A stretch of 12,203 bases of DNA from Gonapodya sp. JEL0774. Taxonomy: Eukaryota > Monoblepharomycota > Monoblepharidomycetes > Monoblepharidales > Gonapodyaceae. The notes under the pieces are model-generated. The model saw only the letters and a list, made by a program, of their open reading frames with translations. It did not search any database and had not been told where the DNA came from. Position 1 is the first letter of the stretch. Every line of letters starts with the position of its first letter. Made by a program: the position numbers and the translations under genes. The stretch covers positions 1 through 12,203 of the forward strand of contig JADIIX010000314.1 in the NCBI GenBank assembly GCA_027604505.1, in the 5' to 3' direction. This document shows, piece after piece, positions 1 through 10,200 of this stretch.

Positions 1-3000
1 TCGGTAATGTAGCAGACGCTTTGAGCTCCTTGTACTTCCGGGCCAAGTCCTGATATCGGGTCTGATGGTGCCATGATGGCATGGGAACATAAGCGGAAGT
101 CCATTCAGAGCGATAAACGTTCTGCGAGTCCCCAGGCGGCCTCCAACTCACCTGCAGCTTCGTCACTGAGGCCTGCAGTGCTTCATTCTCCGTTAAGGCC
201 GCCAAATACTTGTCCGCATACTCATCTTGGACAGCGTCCTTGCCAAGTGCAACTGCTTTCTGCATTTTCTCCTGGAGCTGAGACATGGCGCTATTTCGCT
301 CCTTCACCGTAGCAGTCAACTCGTCCTTGAATCTCTCCCTTGCATTGTCCCGTTCCTTCAGTGCCGCAGCGACTTCAATCTTGAGGTCGGCAACCAACTC
401 GTCCCTCTGCTTCACCAAGTCATCCTTTTCCTTCTCCAGTCGTTCTGAAGCGACTTCCTTGTCCCTTACCACTTCTTGCAATTCTTCTATCTCCCTTCTT
501 AACTGGACCACTACCTCTTGCACACCGTTGAGTTCCTCCCGCAACCCCTCAGCAACCCTCTCCGCCTCCTCCTTCCTCAGTTGCTCCTCTTCTAACTGCC
601 TCTGCACATCCATCAATTCACTATCAGCCTCACTCAAATCCACAGTCAAGTTGTCTTTCGCAGCTTGCATCTCAGCAATCTCCTCACGCGCATGTTGCAA
701 AGAAGCGTAAGCCTCAGTCAGCCGCGCATTAGTCTGCGCCAACTCGAGCTCCTTCGCCTTGACTTGTCCCTCCGCCAGCCGCAAATCGATTCTGAGTTCC
801 TCACATTCCTCGAGTGCCCGGTTCTTCTGCATTTTCTCCTTACTGGCCTCGTCCGCCCATCTGTTCGCTTCCTCCCTCGCCTCGGTCACCCTTCGTTCAG
901 CGTCACTTGCAACGGTTCTCGCTGAGTCACGGTCCGATACAGTTTCGGCGAGACGTGAACGAAGGTGAACCAGCTCGGTTTCCATTGATCGCATGAGTTC
1001 CTGCTCTCTTATCACCGTGGAAACTGCTCCGTCCCGTTCCGCTGTAGTCACTGAGAGTCTGGATTCCAGCAGAGTGGCTGCTTCCCGAACCCGCCCAAGT
1101 TCATTTTGCAATTTGCTCAGCTCCGCTTCCCTCTCCATCACAAGTTGTCGCGCCCGCTCGACATCAATTGCAAAGTTTTCGACATCCACGAGTCTCGTGC
1201 GTGTTGTATCCAACTCCGCATTGACTCTCGCCAGATCCCCTTCGAGCTTGTGGCGCGTATCCCCTTCAACCCTCAACGCTTCCTCTACCCTCGCTCTAGC
1301 TCCCACGACACTCTCCACCTCCCTCCGCAAGTCCAGCACGTCACGATTTGCCCGCTCGAGTTCCGCCTCAACATTTTCCAATCGTTCGCGAACTCTAATC
1401 ACCACCTCGGCATCTTCGTCTGCCATCCGTTTACTCTGACGTTCCACTTCTTCTGCCCTGGACTCGGCCATGATCGCACGGTCCCTCCACGCTTCGAGAT
1501 CCGTCCCAAGCTCCCCACACCGCCGCTCAGCTCCTTTTAGCGCACCCCGGAGCCCCTCTACATCCCCAATCAATTGCTCAACCCGTTCTGCTCTCTCCTT
1601 CCACTCTCTTACGGCACCCTCCACTTCCACCAGCTTTTCTTCAGCGCTGGCAAGAGCGCATTTGAACTCCTCCACCTCCCCATCCCTTTGCTCCAGAGCC
1701 CACCTGGCCTCCTCCACCTCCCGCCTCGCCTCGTTCCTCTCCTCCTCCAACGCTCGCACGTAGGGCTCCATCTCCTTCCACACATCCTCGCTCCTCTGTT
1801 CCCGCTCCGCAGCGAGCGAGAGCTCCGCTCGAGTATTGTCCAGATCCACCGCTAGCCCGTCTCGCTGTCCCTCGGTCTCAGCAAGTCTGGCAGTCACGCG
1901 GTCCACTTCGCGTTTCAAGTCCTCCATAGTCCTCACTGCGTGGTCCCGATCACTTCCGGCACGTTGTAGCTCCCCAGTGGCCTCCGCATACCGCCTTCCC
2001 ACCTCTGCCAACTCCCTCTCCATTTCACTGACCTGATCGTCTGCCTTCTCCAGCGCGTGGGCGAGTTCGACGGCTATGGAAGGGTCAAGTTCAATTGTTG
2101 AGGGAGATGGGATGGGTGGAGGCGAGGCGACGGTCCGTGGTTGTGGTGTCGACGGAGGTGCGAGGGAGGACAGGTGAGACTGGAGATCAGCGATTTCCGA
2201 TTCCAGGAGAGAGACACGAGCACGGAGGAGGGACGAGGAGGACCGTTCTGACGAAAGAGCCTAGGAAAATGGTTAATGGGGAGGGTTTCGGTATGCGGGC
2301 ACGAGATGTCGGGATTGCATCACCACGTGCGCTAAAAGCCGACTGAAATCGGCATCTAAGATGCATTTTACACACCCTTTCAGCTTCCAAGCGCTCTTTA
2401 TGCGCCTCTTGCAACTCCTCGGCGCATCTGTCCAGTTCCTCGCCGGTTTCGTCCAAAAGTTCCCTCTGCTCGCGAACGCGGTCTTCAAGGAGGGCTATAC
2501 GGGCGATAGGGTCTTCTGAGCGGGATGGCGATGTGGGGATGATTCGTGTTAGTACGGGTGAGGAAAGATGGGAACGGGTTGGGGTCTGGGGAATCCGGAA
2601 CGGTCGAGGAGGTAGGTGTTCGCTGTAGGAGTCCGTCATACGCATCGAGACGTCAGCGGATGAAGTTGAAGAGTTTGAGCTGGATCGGCGGGTAGGGGTT
2701 TCAGGTCGTGCGGTTATTTTGGAGGCGGAAGGTTCCCGCCTCTCGTCAACTTCGCGGCCAGGCCGGGCAGCACTGGCCGGTGGTTCGTCGAGTTCAGCGA
2801 GATCGAGATCCGGCTCCGTGTGGAAATCATTTTCCTCCATATTTTGACCACTGGGTCCATCTGTCGGATTTCGACTCGGAAGTTCCTGTTGCTCTGCGGA
2901 AGCAATATCTCGCACCAACAGCTCCTGCAACCGTTTCTCCGCGTCCTGTGCCCTTTTTCTCTCTTTTTCGAGCTCAGAGTAGGCGAAGTCGGCAGCCTGG

Positions 3001-3639
3001 ACCGCTTCTCTGATTGCGTCCGAGTCAATATCTGCTTGGACCTCGAGCTGGGCAATCCGGAGCCGAAGAGAAGTGGGTGTAGCTGGCAGGGGGGTTTTAG
3101 GACCGATACGGCTTCGTCTTCGAGTGGGTGTGGATGGAACGTATCGGAACGGTGATGCCGGAGGAGCACTGCAATAGGTAGTTGGAAAGTGCAGGGGCGT
3201 GCCAGTGGTGAAAGGACTAGGAAACGAGGCGAGAGGAGTCCCTGTGATGCTCTTCAACGGCGTTCTATGCAATTTTGTTGGAGTCCATTGAGGCGTTTGT
3301 CCGTCGTTTTCGTCGTTTCCGGACTTGCGACCAAATTGTCGATCCGCCGGTTTTGACAATGTGGAGACACTGTCCATGATCCATCCCCGAACAACCGGCA
3401 AAGCGTCCTCCATCGTCACCGACACATCAGCCAGCACATCCTCGTCCAGCATCATTGAAAGTCTATTCTTCTTGTTTGTATCCGCGTCCGTTTCGGTATC
3501 TGTTAATTCGGCCACGGACTCTGCCGAATTCGTGACAACGACCGTCAAAACTGGCAACAGCGGTTCGATCTATCAAGCACTTCTCACTCTCACCTCGATT
3601 GATGTTTCCATCGTCCCATGGCGTCGTGATTCCTTCCAT
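1..3639 (-). CDS. Large coiled-coil protein of unknown family, 3' partial, 4 exons visible
   Basis: Exons: 3639-3594, 3520-2376, 2260-152, 49-1 (open at the left edge). Introns: 3521-3593 (73 nt), 2261-2375 (115 nt), 50-151 (102 nt), all GT-AG. The ATG at 3639 was chosen because an in-frame TGA lies 18 nt upstream and the phase-1 splice 3594/3520 joins it cleanly to the long second exon, which has no usable ATG at its own start. Visible product is 1116 residues: acidic N-terminus; S/T-P-rich basic segment (about 91-165); coiled coil (165-228); a second disordered segment with more Cdk-type sites (about 229-350); coiled coil (354-427); proline-rich break (431-457); then a very long Glu/Arg/Leu-rich coiled coil to at least residue 1100. 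No catalytic domain, signal peptide or membrane segment is seen. The make-up fits a cytoskeletal, spindle-pole or septation scaffold, which is inference only. The frame from 2260 to 152 was read codon by codon and holds no stop. Confidence 0.85.
50..151 (-). other. Stopless 102-nt intron in the coiled-coil gene
   Basis: Donor CTGCAG|GTGAGT and acceptor CGATATCAG|GAC. Removal joins TKLQ to DLARKYKELK and keeps the coiled coil continuous. The intron is 34 codons long, in frame, and has no stop, so both spliced and unspliced mRNAs would be readable. The retained peptide is rich in Trp, Pro, Ser, Tyr and His, unlike the flanking heptads, which favours it being an intron. Confidence 0.72.
152..2083 (-). 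other. Long coiled coil
   Basis: Residues about 457-1100 in one exon are dominated by Glu, Arg, Leu, Ala and Lys with heptad-like spacing and almost no Pro or Gly clusters, for example EMERELAEVGRRY and QLEEEQLRKEEAERVAEGL. At about 0.15 nm per residue it could span near 95 nm. It shows no hinge, Walker motif or head domain, so it is not an SMC or myosin as far as visible. Confidence 0.85.
2261..2375 (-). other. Second intron of the coiled-coil gene
   Basis: 115 nt, the longest intron in the window, donor GTGTGT, acceptor TTTTCCTAG, phase 0. It joins RLEAER to ALSSERSSSSLLRARVSLLE, both coiled-coil-forming. A possible branch point ATTAACC lies about 10 nt before the acceptor. The donor is weaker than the GTGAGT of most introns here. 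Confidence 0.72.
3072..3296 (-). other. S/T-P cluster with Cdk-type sites
   Basis: Residues 91-165 hold ten S-P or T-P dipeptides, two of them full Cdk sites: TPTK at 95 and TPTR at 146. Three more full sites follow outside the cluster: TPTR at 290, TPTR at 328, SPSR at 346. The segment is basic and Pro-rich, so likely disordered, and sits just before the first coiled coil. This suggests proline-directed kinase control; it is not proof. Confidence 0.65.
3521..3593 (-). other. First intron of the coiled-coil gene
   Basis: 73 nt, donor GTGAGA, acceptor TTCGGCAG, phase 1; joins MEGITTPWDDGNINR to ESVAELT with the Glu codon split G|AG. An earlier AG near 3570 would leave only a 24-nt intron. The splice is inferred from phase, length and the lack of an ATG in the second exon. 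Confidence 0.65.
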
Positions 3640-4234
3640 CGGTCCGGTTTCAGCTCAAGGCGGGGGACGTTCTGCGGGGCAGTATGACAGCATATCTGGT
3701 GTGCACAATCCTTGCTCGCATTCTCACAAAACTGCGAGAGAAGTGAATTGTCGACGCAGTTTCACTCTCAACTGGGATACACTTGTTATGTGATTGCACG
3801 TATAGTCTTCTTATAGCAGGTCACACTGAATTTCAACAGCACGCACGAAACCAAATTAAACCTTCGCCCGAGAATGTAAAGATCGATACCAATACAAATC
3901 AATGACCGATGTCAAAAAGAAAGGAACAGAATTTTTTAAAAAAGGTCCACAAAATAGATCCCTGCTGATACACAAAGGACAACGGTGAATATGTGAGCGT
4001 CGTCCCTGGTTCCGCCCGTCGTGAGAAGGTGGTATCGACTTCGCGATATCGTTGGGTATCCTCGTCCTTTGTCACTAAATGGACACAAGCACCGATCGCG
4101 CGTCCCCTCGAGTTTGTGTAAGCCCCTCCATCATCCACATTCCACACCTCCGCAAATGCTAGTCAACGAGCAGTTGTCGACATTCGAATGCCTCCCAGTT
4201 CCAATCTCAGATTCGTGTCGGCGCAATCTCTCAC
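3640..4234 (-). promoter_or_regulatory. Intergenic region: kinase 3' UTR and coiled-coil gene promoter/5' UTR
   Basis: About 595 nt between the kinase stop and the ATG at 3639. Short open frames here lack homology and coding character. No canonical AATAAA was seen on the minus strand. An AT-rich run with ttttttaaaaaa lies near 3932-3943, and a TATAAG at 3815-3810 is about 170 nt before the ATG; neither is strong. The boundary between terminator and promoter cannot be set from sequence alone. Confidence 0.5.
3729..3762. repeat. Inverted repeat, 8-bp perfect arms
   Basis: Arm aaactgcg at 3729-3736 and its exact reverse complement cgcagttt at 3755-3762, with an 18-nt spacer containing the gtcgac palindrome. 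It lies 90-124 nt upstream of the coiled-coil start codon, in the likely promoter or 5' UTR. It could be a protein-binding site or an mRNA hairpin, or chance. Confidence 0.4.
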
Positions 4235-7200
4235 TTACTCCACCACCACATACTGTGGGGCACCCTTGCGACTATTTCCTCTCACCAATGCCGACGGTGC
4301 CCTAGCCCTCGCACCACCTGATTGTACTACGGTTTCGCTGGAAGAGGTCCCAACCGCGTTGGGCCCTTGCACCACCCTCAGGACCAAGCTCTCTAAATTG
4401 GCCCTGAGCCCTCCATCCTTGAAAACCACCCCATCGAACGCGTCACTGGTATCCGCGGTACGTTCATATGCCGTGCACGCCACGATGGGGGTGAGTTGGT
4501 TGACGTTTTGGATGCTCTTGATCATGCGAGAGGCCGCATCACCTGACATAACGGGCATTCGTACATCCCTACACCGTCACGAGAGATCAATGAGAAGAAT
4601 TCAATCGGAAACGGAGTGCTGAAAGTCCGCTTACATCAATATCAAATCGTACTTGATCTTGCCCATGCTAGCTCGAACTGCCTCTGCACCGTTTCGAACG
4701 ACATCGCAGACGGCGTGGAAGCGGGCAAGGTGCCGTTCGATGATGGCTATTTGTTCAGTGGCATCAAATCAGGAGTTATTTGAGAGTCAACCACTCCATA
4801 TACATGAACTAAACGAAAGTGTTATTCAAGCATAATCCTCACCAGCTGTGATCGGATTGTCGTCCGCTACCAACACTCTCAACTGCGGAACTGCGTTGAC
4901 TGTGTTTGGCAACATAGGAGACACCAAAATGGATTCCGACGCGGAACCTAGTAACGGCGATCTGGCACCGCCTGCGCTAAGGCTACTCCCAGCGGACGGA
5001 AAGCTAGTCGCAACCCTGAGCGGCGCCGCAGTGTCCACCGGACTAGCTGGAGAGTGATGTATTGATCGAAGTGTCATTCGCAGGGGCAGATCATCTGTGG
5101 AAGGCCGCTGCAACGGCGGACGGCCGCCGGTGTTTGAGAAGGACGAAGACCTATTGCGCTTCTCCACTATGGGGGTGGGTGGTGCGTCAACTGGCGGGGG
5201 TGTCTGGGACAGTGGGATAGCGGCTCCGTGAAGCGAAGATATGAAAAAGCTCTGCGGAGTTGACTTGTGGGCGTCCAGAGTAGAAACAGAGCCAGTTCTT
5301 GAATGTACCTTAAATAATAAAGGAATTCCAATCAACGAGGTCCAGCTTTTGTTGCTTGGTTCAAGTCATGGACCCACGCTGAAAACTCACCAAGCGCTCA
5401 CCGATTGATCCGCCGATCGTCCTCGTCCTTTGGCGGCGTGGTCTGGGTGGAGTAGTGCCTGGCACTGAGTTGGACAATGATTCTGTTGGGATGGTGTCTA
5501 CACTCGATTTTCGACTGAATACGTCCTCCTTCAGTCGTCTCAGCACGTCTTGGTTCTTGTTTTCCAAGAGCAAAACGTTCTTGAACGCAAAGGCACCAAA
5601 ATCCGCCGACTCCCCTTCATCAGCCAGGCCCGCCAACGGGTCTACCTCCTTGCCCTTTCCTGTAGGCTTGCCCATTTTATCGGATTCGTCCCCTTCTGAG
5701 AGCTTTTTGTCCTTCGCTCCACGGTCATCAAAGTACGACACGTCTTCCGCTCCGCTGATCTTGGGAATGAAATTTGGCGCCTCCGAGAGCAGGGTTTCCC
5801 AATTGACGCCTTCAAACCAGGGATGTCGTTTAACCTCATCAGCACCGCCTGATCCGAGACGCTTTGAGGATTCGGAGCACAATAGACGTTCAATGAAATC
5901 CTGAGCCTCTGGCGAGATTTCGTCTTCTGGAATAACAAGATTACGTGACAGAATGTTCTCAAATACTTGATCGGGAGTAGATGAGTGGAAGGGAGGAAAG
6001 CCAAAGAGAAATTCGAATGTAATGACACCAAGGGCCCACTACAGAACCAGATGCGGTATCAACAGAGGTCATAATACGTGCCTCTCACCATTCATATTAC
6101 TCACCCAATCAACACTTGCTTCTTGACTGAGACCAAGAATGGACTCTGGAGCGAGGTAGTCGGGAGTGCCGACAAATCGGCGAGGCTCCGAATTCAAAGA
6201 CGCTGCTGCGTCCAATTCATTCATTCTGTCCACAGTAGCTGGACTCCCTCCTGCAGATGTTAAAAGTTTCGGGCTACCAGGCCCACCAACCTGCGACCCT
6301 GCAAGCGGGCTCCCCGTTAAATCAAAAGTCGAATTCGCAACGGAACTCGCAGATGAAATCGCGATGGAGCCCCGCCGGGAGTGGTTCCTCAAAGCTTGAA
6401 CACTCCCGTAACCGTAGTCATTGACTCGGTTGAACTGCATCAAAGAGGGTTGCGTCGAAGATGTGGAGCTGCTGGCAAAAGATTGTGTTGTCGATGCACT
6501 CGAAACGGGTTCTGTGATAGGTAGTGGTGAACCTCCCGGAGAGACGGCGGAGGGGGTTTTCCCGGTGCCGCTGCTAGAACCTTCGCCAGTCGCCTGGAAT
6601 GAATCGAACAGGCGCCGTCGGCCAAGGAAACCGACTCTGCTTAGTCCAAAATCTGTGAGCTTGAGGTGACCACGCTCGTCTATGAGGAGATTATCTGAGG
6701 GGATCCAAAACAAGTTATAGGAATCGGACATATCGAAGAAGCAATTCAGATACCACCGATACACTCACCAGGCTTCAAATCACGATGAACGATTCCCCGA
6801 GCGTGAAGAAACTCCAGCCCTAGAACAACCTCAGCAATGTACTGTTTTGCCCAGGCGTCGTCGAGCGTCCCCATTGCCTTGAGAAGTGCGGCGCAATCTC
6901 CACCATTCAGGTACTCCATGACCAGATACAGGTTATCTTTGCTCTGGAACGAGTAGTAGAGTTTGACAACAAACGGCGAGTCTAACTGGGTCAGAATCAA
7001 GCGTTCGGCTTTGACGTTTGCAACTTGGTTCTTCTGCACCATGTCCTGCTTTTTTAGAACTTTGATCGCGTAATAGTCTCCTGTTGATTTCTTCTTTGCC
7101 AGAAACACTGAGCCGTAAGCCCCTTTGCTGATCGGCTTAACAACTTCGTAATCCTTGATTGTCGGTTGAGTTCGGGTCGCAGTGAGAGTAGGTGTAAATG

Positions 7201-10200
7201 GTACTGAGCTTGTTGTGATGCTGAGAGTCCGAGGGAATGAACCTGAAGCCATCGCCAAACTCCAAGTACGAACCCGTTCAAACTGTGGCGAGTCTGCAAT
7301 TTCAGGTTCATGGCCATGCCAACTAGGTTGATTCGAAGATTCGAGAGAGCCAGGATTTCGAATTTCCGCGGTACGCTCACGGCGAGCTCCACCAACATGC
7401 ATGGGGACGCGGTGACTCTTCGAGCGTGAGAGGTGCGATTGAAAACCGGCGACAGGTTCAACACTGGGCATCGTATGATCCTTTCTCGGATCAACAAATA
7501 CCTTCCCAGATTCCATGGGAGAGCGGTCTCTGTTTCGAAGGGGAAAGTTGGTATCTGAGTAGGAACGCGACAGGTTGTGCTGCAAAAGCATCTGACTCCG
7601 CTCGACGAAAGGTCCGACTCGAGAACGCAAATGAGACGATTGGTTCGGGCTTTCATCTGCCGATGAGACTATATCATTTAATCGTGCTGTTGTCACTTGA
7701 CTGAAGGTACTGCGCCCATGAGGATCTGTGGACTCTGCTCCAGATGACACGTCTCTCTCGCCATCACTCGGAAATAGACCTCGGCTGAATTCAGGCGCTC
7801 GCAATCCAAGTTCCTCGTCCGTCTTCTGTTCTGACTCGAGCTCATCGGCATCGGGTACCATACTCTCGTACTCCGAGTTATCAGATGGAGTACCAGATGC
7901 ACTCGCACGATCAAACTGCTCATCTTCGTCCATGCCTGCGATGTTAACGAAGCCACTTCGAGTAAGCTCAGAGAAACGCAGATGCCGCTCATACTCGAGG
8001 AGTACATCCTGCACCATTTGTTGGGCACCGCGAGCGCTCTCGATCAGACCAAGCTTATGGTGGATCTCATCATGAACGTCTTTAGAGAGAGATACCTGAA
8101 AATACGGTTATTTGGATATTAGTGCACAAGAATCAGGGTGGTCGTAAAGGTTCGCTTCACCTGTCCTGCCCCGATGCCTAAGGTCGCTTCGCGAACTATT
8201 CGTCGTTCAGCTGGACTTTCCAGACGGCCGTCGATAGCGGTGGAAGGCGGAACAGAGAGCTGTGAAAGAGAAGTAGACTCTGCGCCGGTAAAAGCTTCCA
8301 GAGATGAGGGTGGGAGAAAATCTGAATCGGGTGCCGGCTCCCACATTCGGACAAATTCGATCCGTTGAATGAATGATTTAGGTGGTTCAAATATCAAAGA
8401 AGGTCTAGGATGCAAAGTTGCCGCAGGATCTTCGTGATCGTGAATGATGAGTGTGGGGGGAGTGGACTAGTTGCCGAAGTGGAACGGAACGAAACTGCAG
8501 AGTGAACACTGTTAAATCTTGCACAAATCACAAATGCAGTCATACCTTTTCAGTAAGATTATGTGAATCTGTTGGACTTTGGGGAGGATTCTGAGATTGC
8601 ATTTCACTATCCGCAAGTGACGGTGGTGGAAGTGAAATCGCCATTTCCAGTACCCGACACAAATCCGTGCAGTTTCCCTTCAATTTTTCCAAATACATCA
8701 CATAAGGATCCGACTCCACGCCCAAAATTGCTGGATGAGAGAGGTCTGCAGGCTTCGCCGGTGGCGCCACAAGTCTCGCATTTTGGTACAGTAGACGCTC
8801 ATACTCCATCTCGTCCGTCAAAACCTTGATCATTTCCAAAGCTTTTGAATTGAATATTTTGAGGCGCTCGTTTGATAACGCGATCTCGTTTTCAATGCGA
8901 TGTAACTCGGAGCACCTTTCCGAATGCTTCTCGAACACGATCACTGGAATTTGGACCTCGCAAAGATGGCACAGGGTGGTTGCATCAAGTAAATCCTGCT
9001 CTAACGCATTCTCGGGCAATTCTCGACCGACATTCATGTCTGGATCTGTTGAATCAGTTACGTCTTCCGGCGAAGACACTTCACCATGTCCCGCATCTCG
9101 CAACAGAGGAAGAGATGCAAAACGCCCAGGCTCAGCAGAACGGGATTCAAGGGGCGATTGAGCCACATTGCTTTCTGAGATAGTCGGTACCCCAATGTTG
9201 TTATCCGCTAATAAGCGATTGAGCGTGGAGCCAGTTGGAGATCGATGCGAGAAATCTGCGGCTGCGGAATTGGCAGAAGGCCGAGTTGCTCTCTTTTTCC
9301 GAATCCGGGGCCTTCCTCGAGTTTTGTCTACTTTTGACATTTTCTCGTCGTCTGCCTCAGCTTCATCGTAACCCTCATCGTCATGCTCCTCGTGGTCGTT
9401 CACGGTCATGGCTTGTCGAAGTGGCGACTCGCCGCTTGGTACGATCGAGGGTCTTCGCGCGCTGCTCCCCAGGCCAGCCAGAAAAGTAGGGATAACCGGT
9501 GGATCTGACCGCCGGCGCTGTGCAACAGCACGCAGAGATTTCTCAGGCTTGAGGACCCAAACCACTGTTCTTTTACTCCCAACGCTGACGTCTCCAGTCC
9601 CAATTCTGTCTTCCACGAGCATACCCTGACCTTTGATCAAAACGACGGTACGATCTTTTCTTGTGGCTTGAAACAGAATCTCCATACTCATCTGGTCTCC
9701 AGCGGTACCTAGCTTGTTCGTCGCGTTAACAAAAACAACGTATGCGTCACTTCGCATGAATGGTGGTCGCTGTTGTCCAACAATGTCCTGACGATCAAAT
9801 CCGAACAGATTTAGACATGTGTTGCTCACATATCTGCAAAGATTTTGCTTTTACGCTCAAAATCCACAGTAAAAGATAAATACATGAAGACAAGTATACT
9901 CACATTATCTGATTCCCGTCGAGAGATACTTCCAAGAGCACAGTCATGTTAGAGTCTGCAGCCGCGATTGTCGAATCTTCAAAATCCGTCCCGGATTGGT
10001 CCCTTTCTCCGTCTACATATTCTGGTTGCGGACCAGCATCGCTGAACACTGACGTCCGACTTGATAGAGATTCGCGGCGTTTTGAGAGTTGATGAGATGA
10101 TATCGCAGTGCGATGGGTGTCTGGAATACTACCACCGGAGCCAAGACGGCGATGCGAAATCGCTAAACGGGTAACTCCACTTTCGGAAACGCGATCCCCC

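Larger units (their letters stand above)
4367..4882 (-). other. Two-component receiver (REC) domain at the C-terminus of the kinase
   Basis: Residues about 2252-2369 across the last three exons. LRVLVADDNPITAAII carries the acidic pair Asp2258/Asp2259. YDLILMDVRMPVMSG carries the phospho-acceptor Asp2303. IVACTA gives the conserved Thr2334, and VVFKDGG gives Lys2352. This is the complete set needed for phosphotransfer from a histidine phosphotransfer protein. The residue after the conserved Lys is Asp rather than the usual Pro. The domain lies at the C-terminal end, as in fungal Rim15. Confidence 0.93.
5814..7150 (-). other. AGC-family (Greatwall/Rim15) protein kinase domain
   Basis: Residues 1570-1968 over exons 8095-6769, 6694-6105 and 6038-5391. 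Glycine loop SKGAYGSV (1577-1584) has Ser at the first glycine position, as in Greatwall relatives; catalytic Lys1599 in AIKVLKK; Glu1618 in VKAER; HRDLKPDN with Asp1693, whose last Asp codon is rebuilt across the intron 6768-6695; DFG at 1711-1713; TPDYLAPE at 1873-1880; SVDWWALGV rebuilt across the intron 6104-6039; SSKRLG and HPWF closing the C-lobe. All catalytic residues are present, so an active Ser/Thr kinase is expected. Confidence 0.95.

Noticed and set aside
285-1763. Several long plus-strand open frames (285-710, 993-1439, 1106-1540, 1470-1763)
   Set aside because: They are antisense to the coiled-coil exon. Their Ser/Leu/Arg-rich low-complexity products are what complements of GAG, AAG and CGN codons give; no domains and no start context.
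2714-3169. Second minus-strand frame of 151 codons
   Set aside because: Out-of-frame shadow of the second exon of the coiled-coil gene; no motifs.
3810-3815. TATAAG as a TATA box for the coiled-coil gene
   Set aside because: About 170 nt from the ATG with no mapped transcription start; six-base matches of this kind are common by chance.
3899-4147. Small minus-strand frame of 82 codons downstream of the kinase
   Set aside because: Lies in the presumed 3' UTR, has no homology I recognise and no splice link to the kinase frame.
4188-4622. Plus-strand frame of 144 codons
   Set aside because: Antisense to the receiver exons, which carry clear receiver motifs on the minus strand.
7054-7656. Minus-strand frame of 200 codons overlapping the kinase exon
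   Set aside because: The overlapping frame carries the glycine loop and catalytic Lys; this one is a shadow without recognisable features.
8495-8545. Alternative acceptor CTCTGCAG for the intron starting at 8545
   Set aside because: It has a better consensus, but its frame reaches TAG before the next exon's conserved-looking sequence; the CTAG acceptor at 8467 keeps the frame open.
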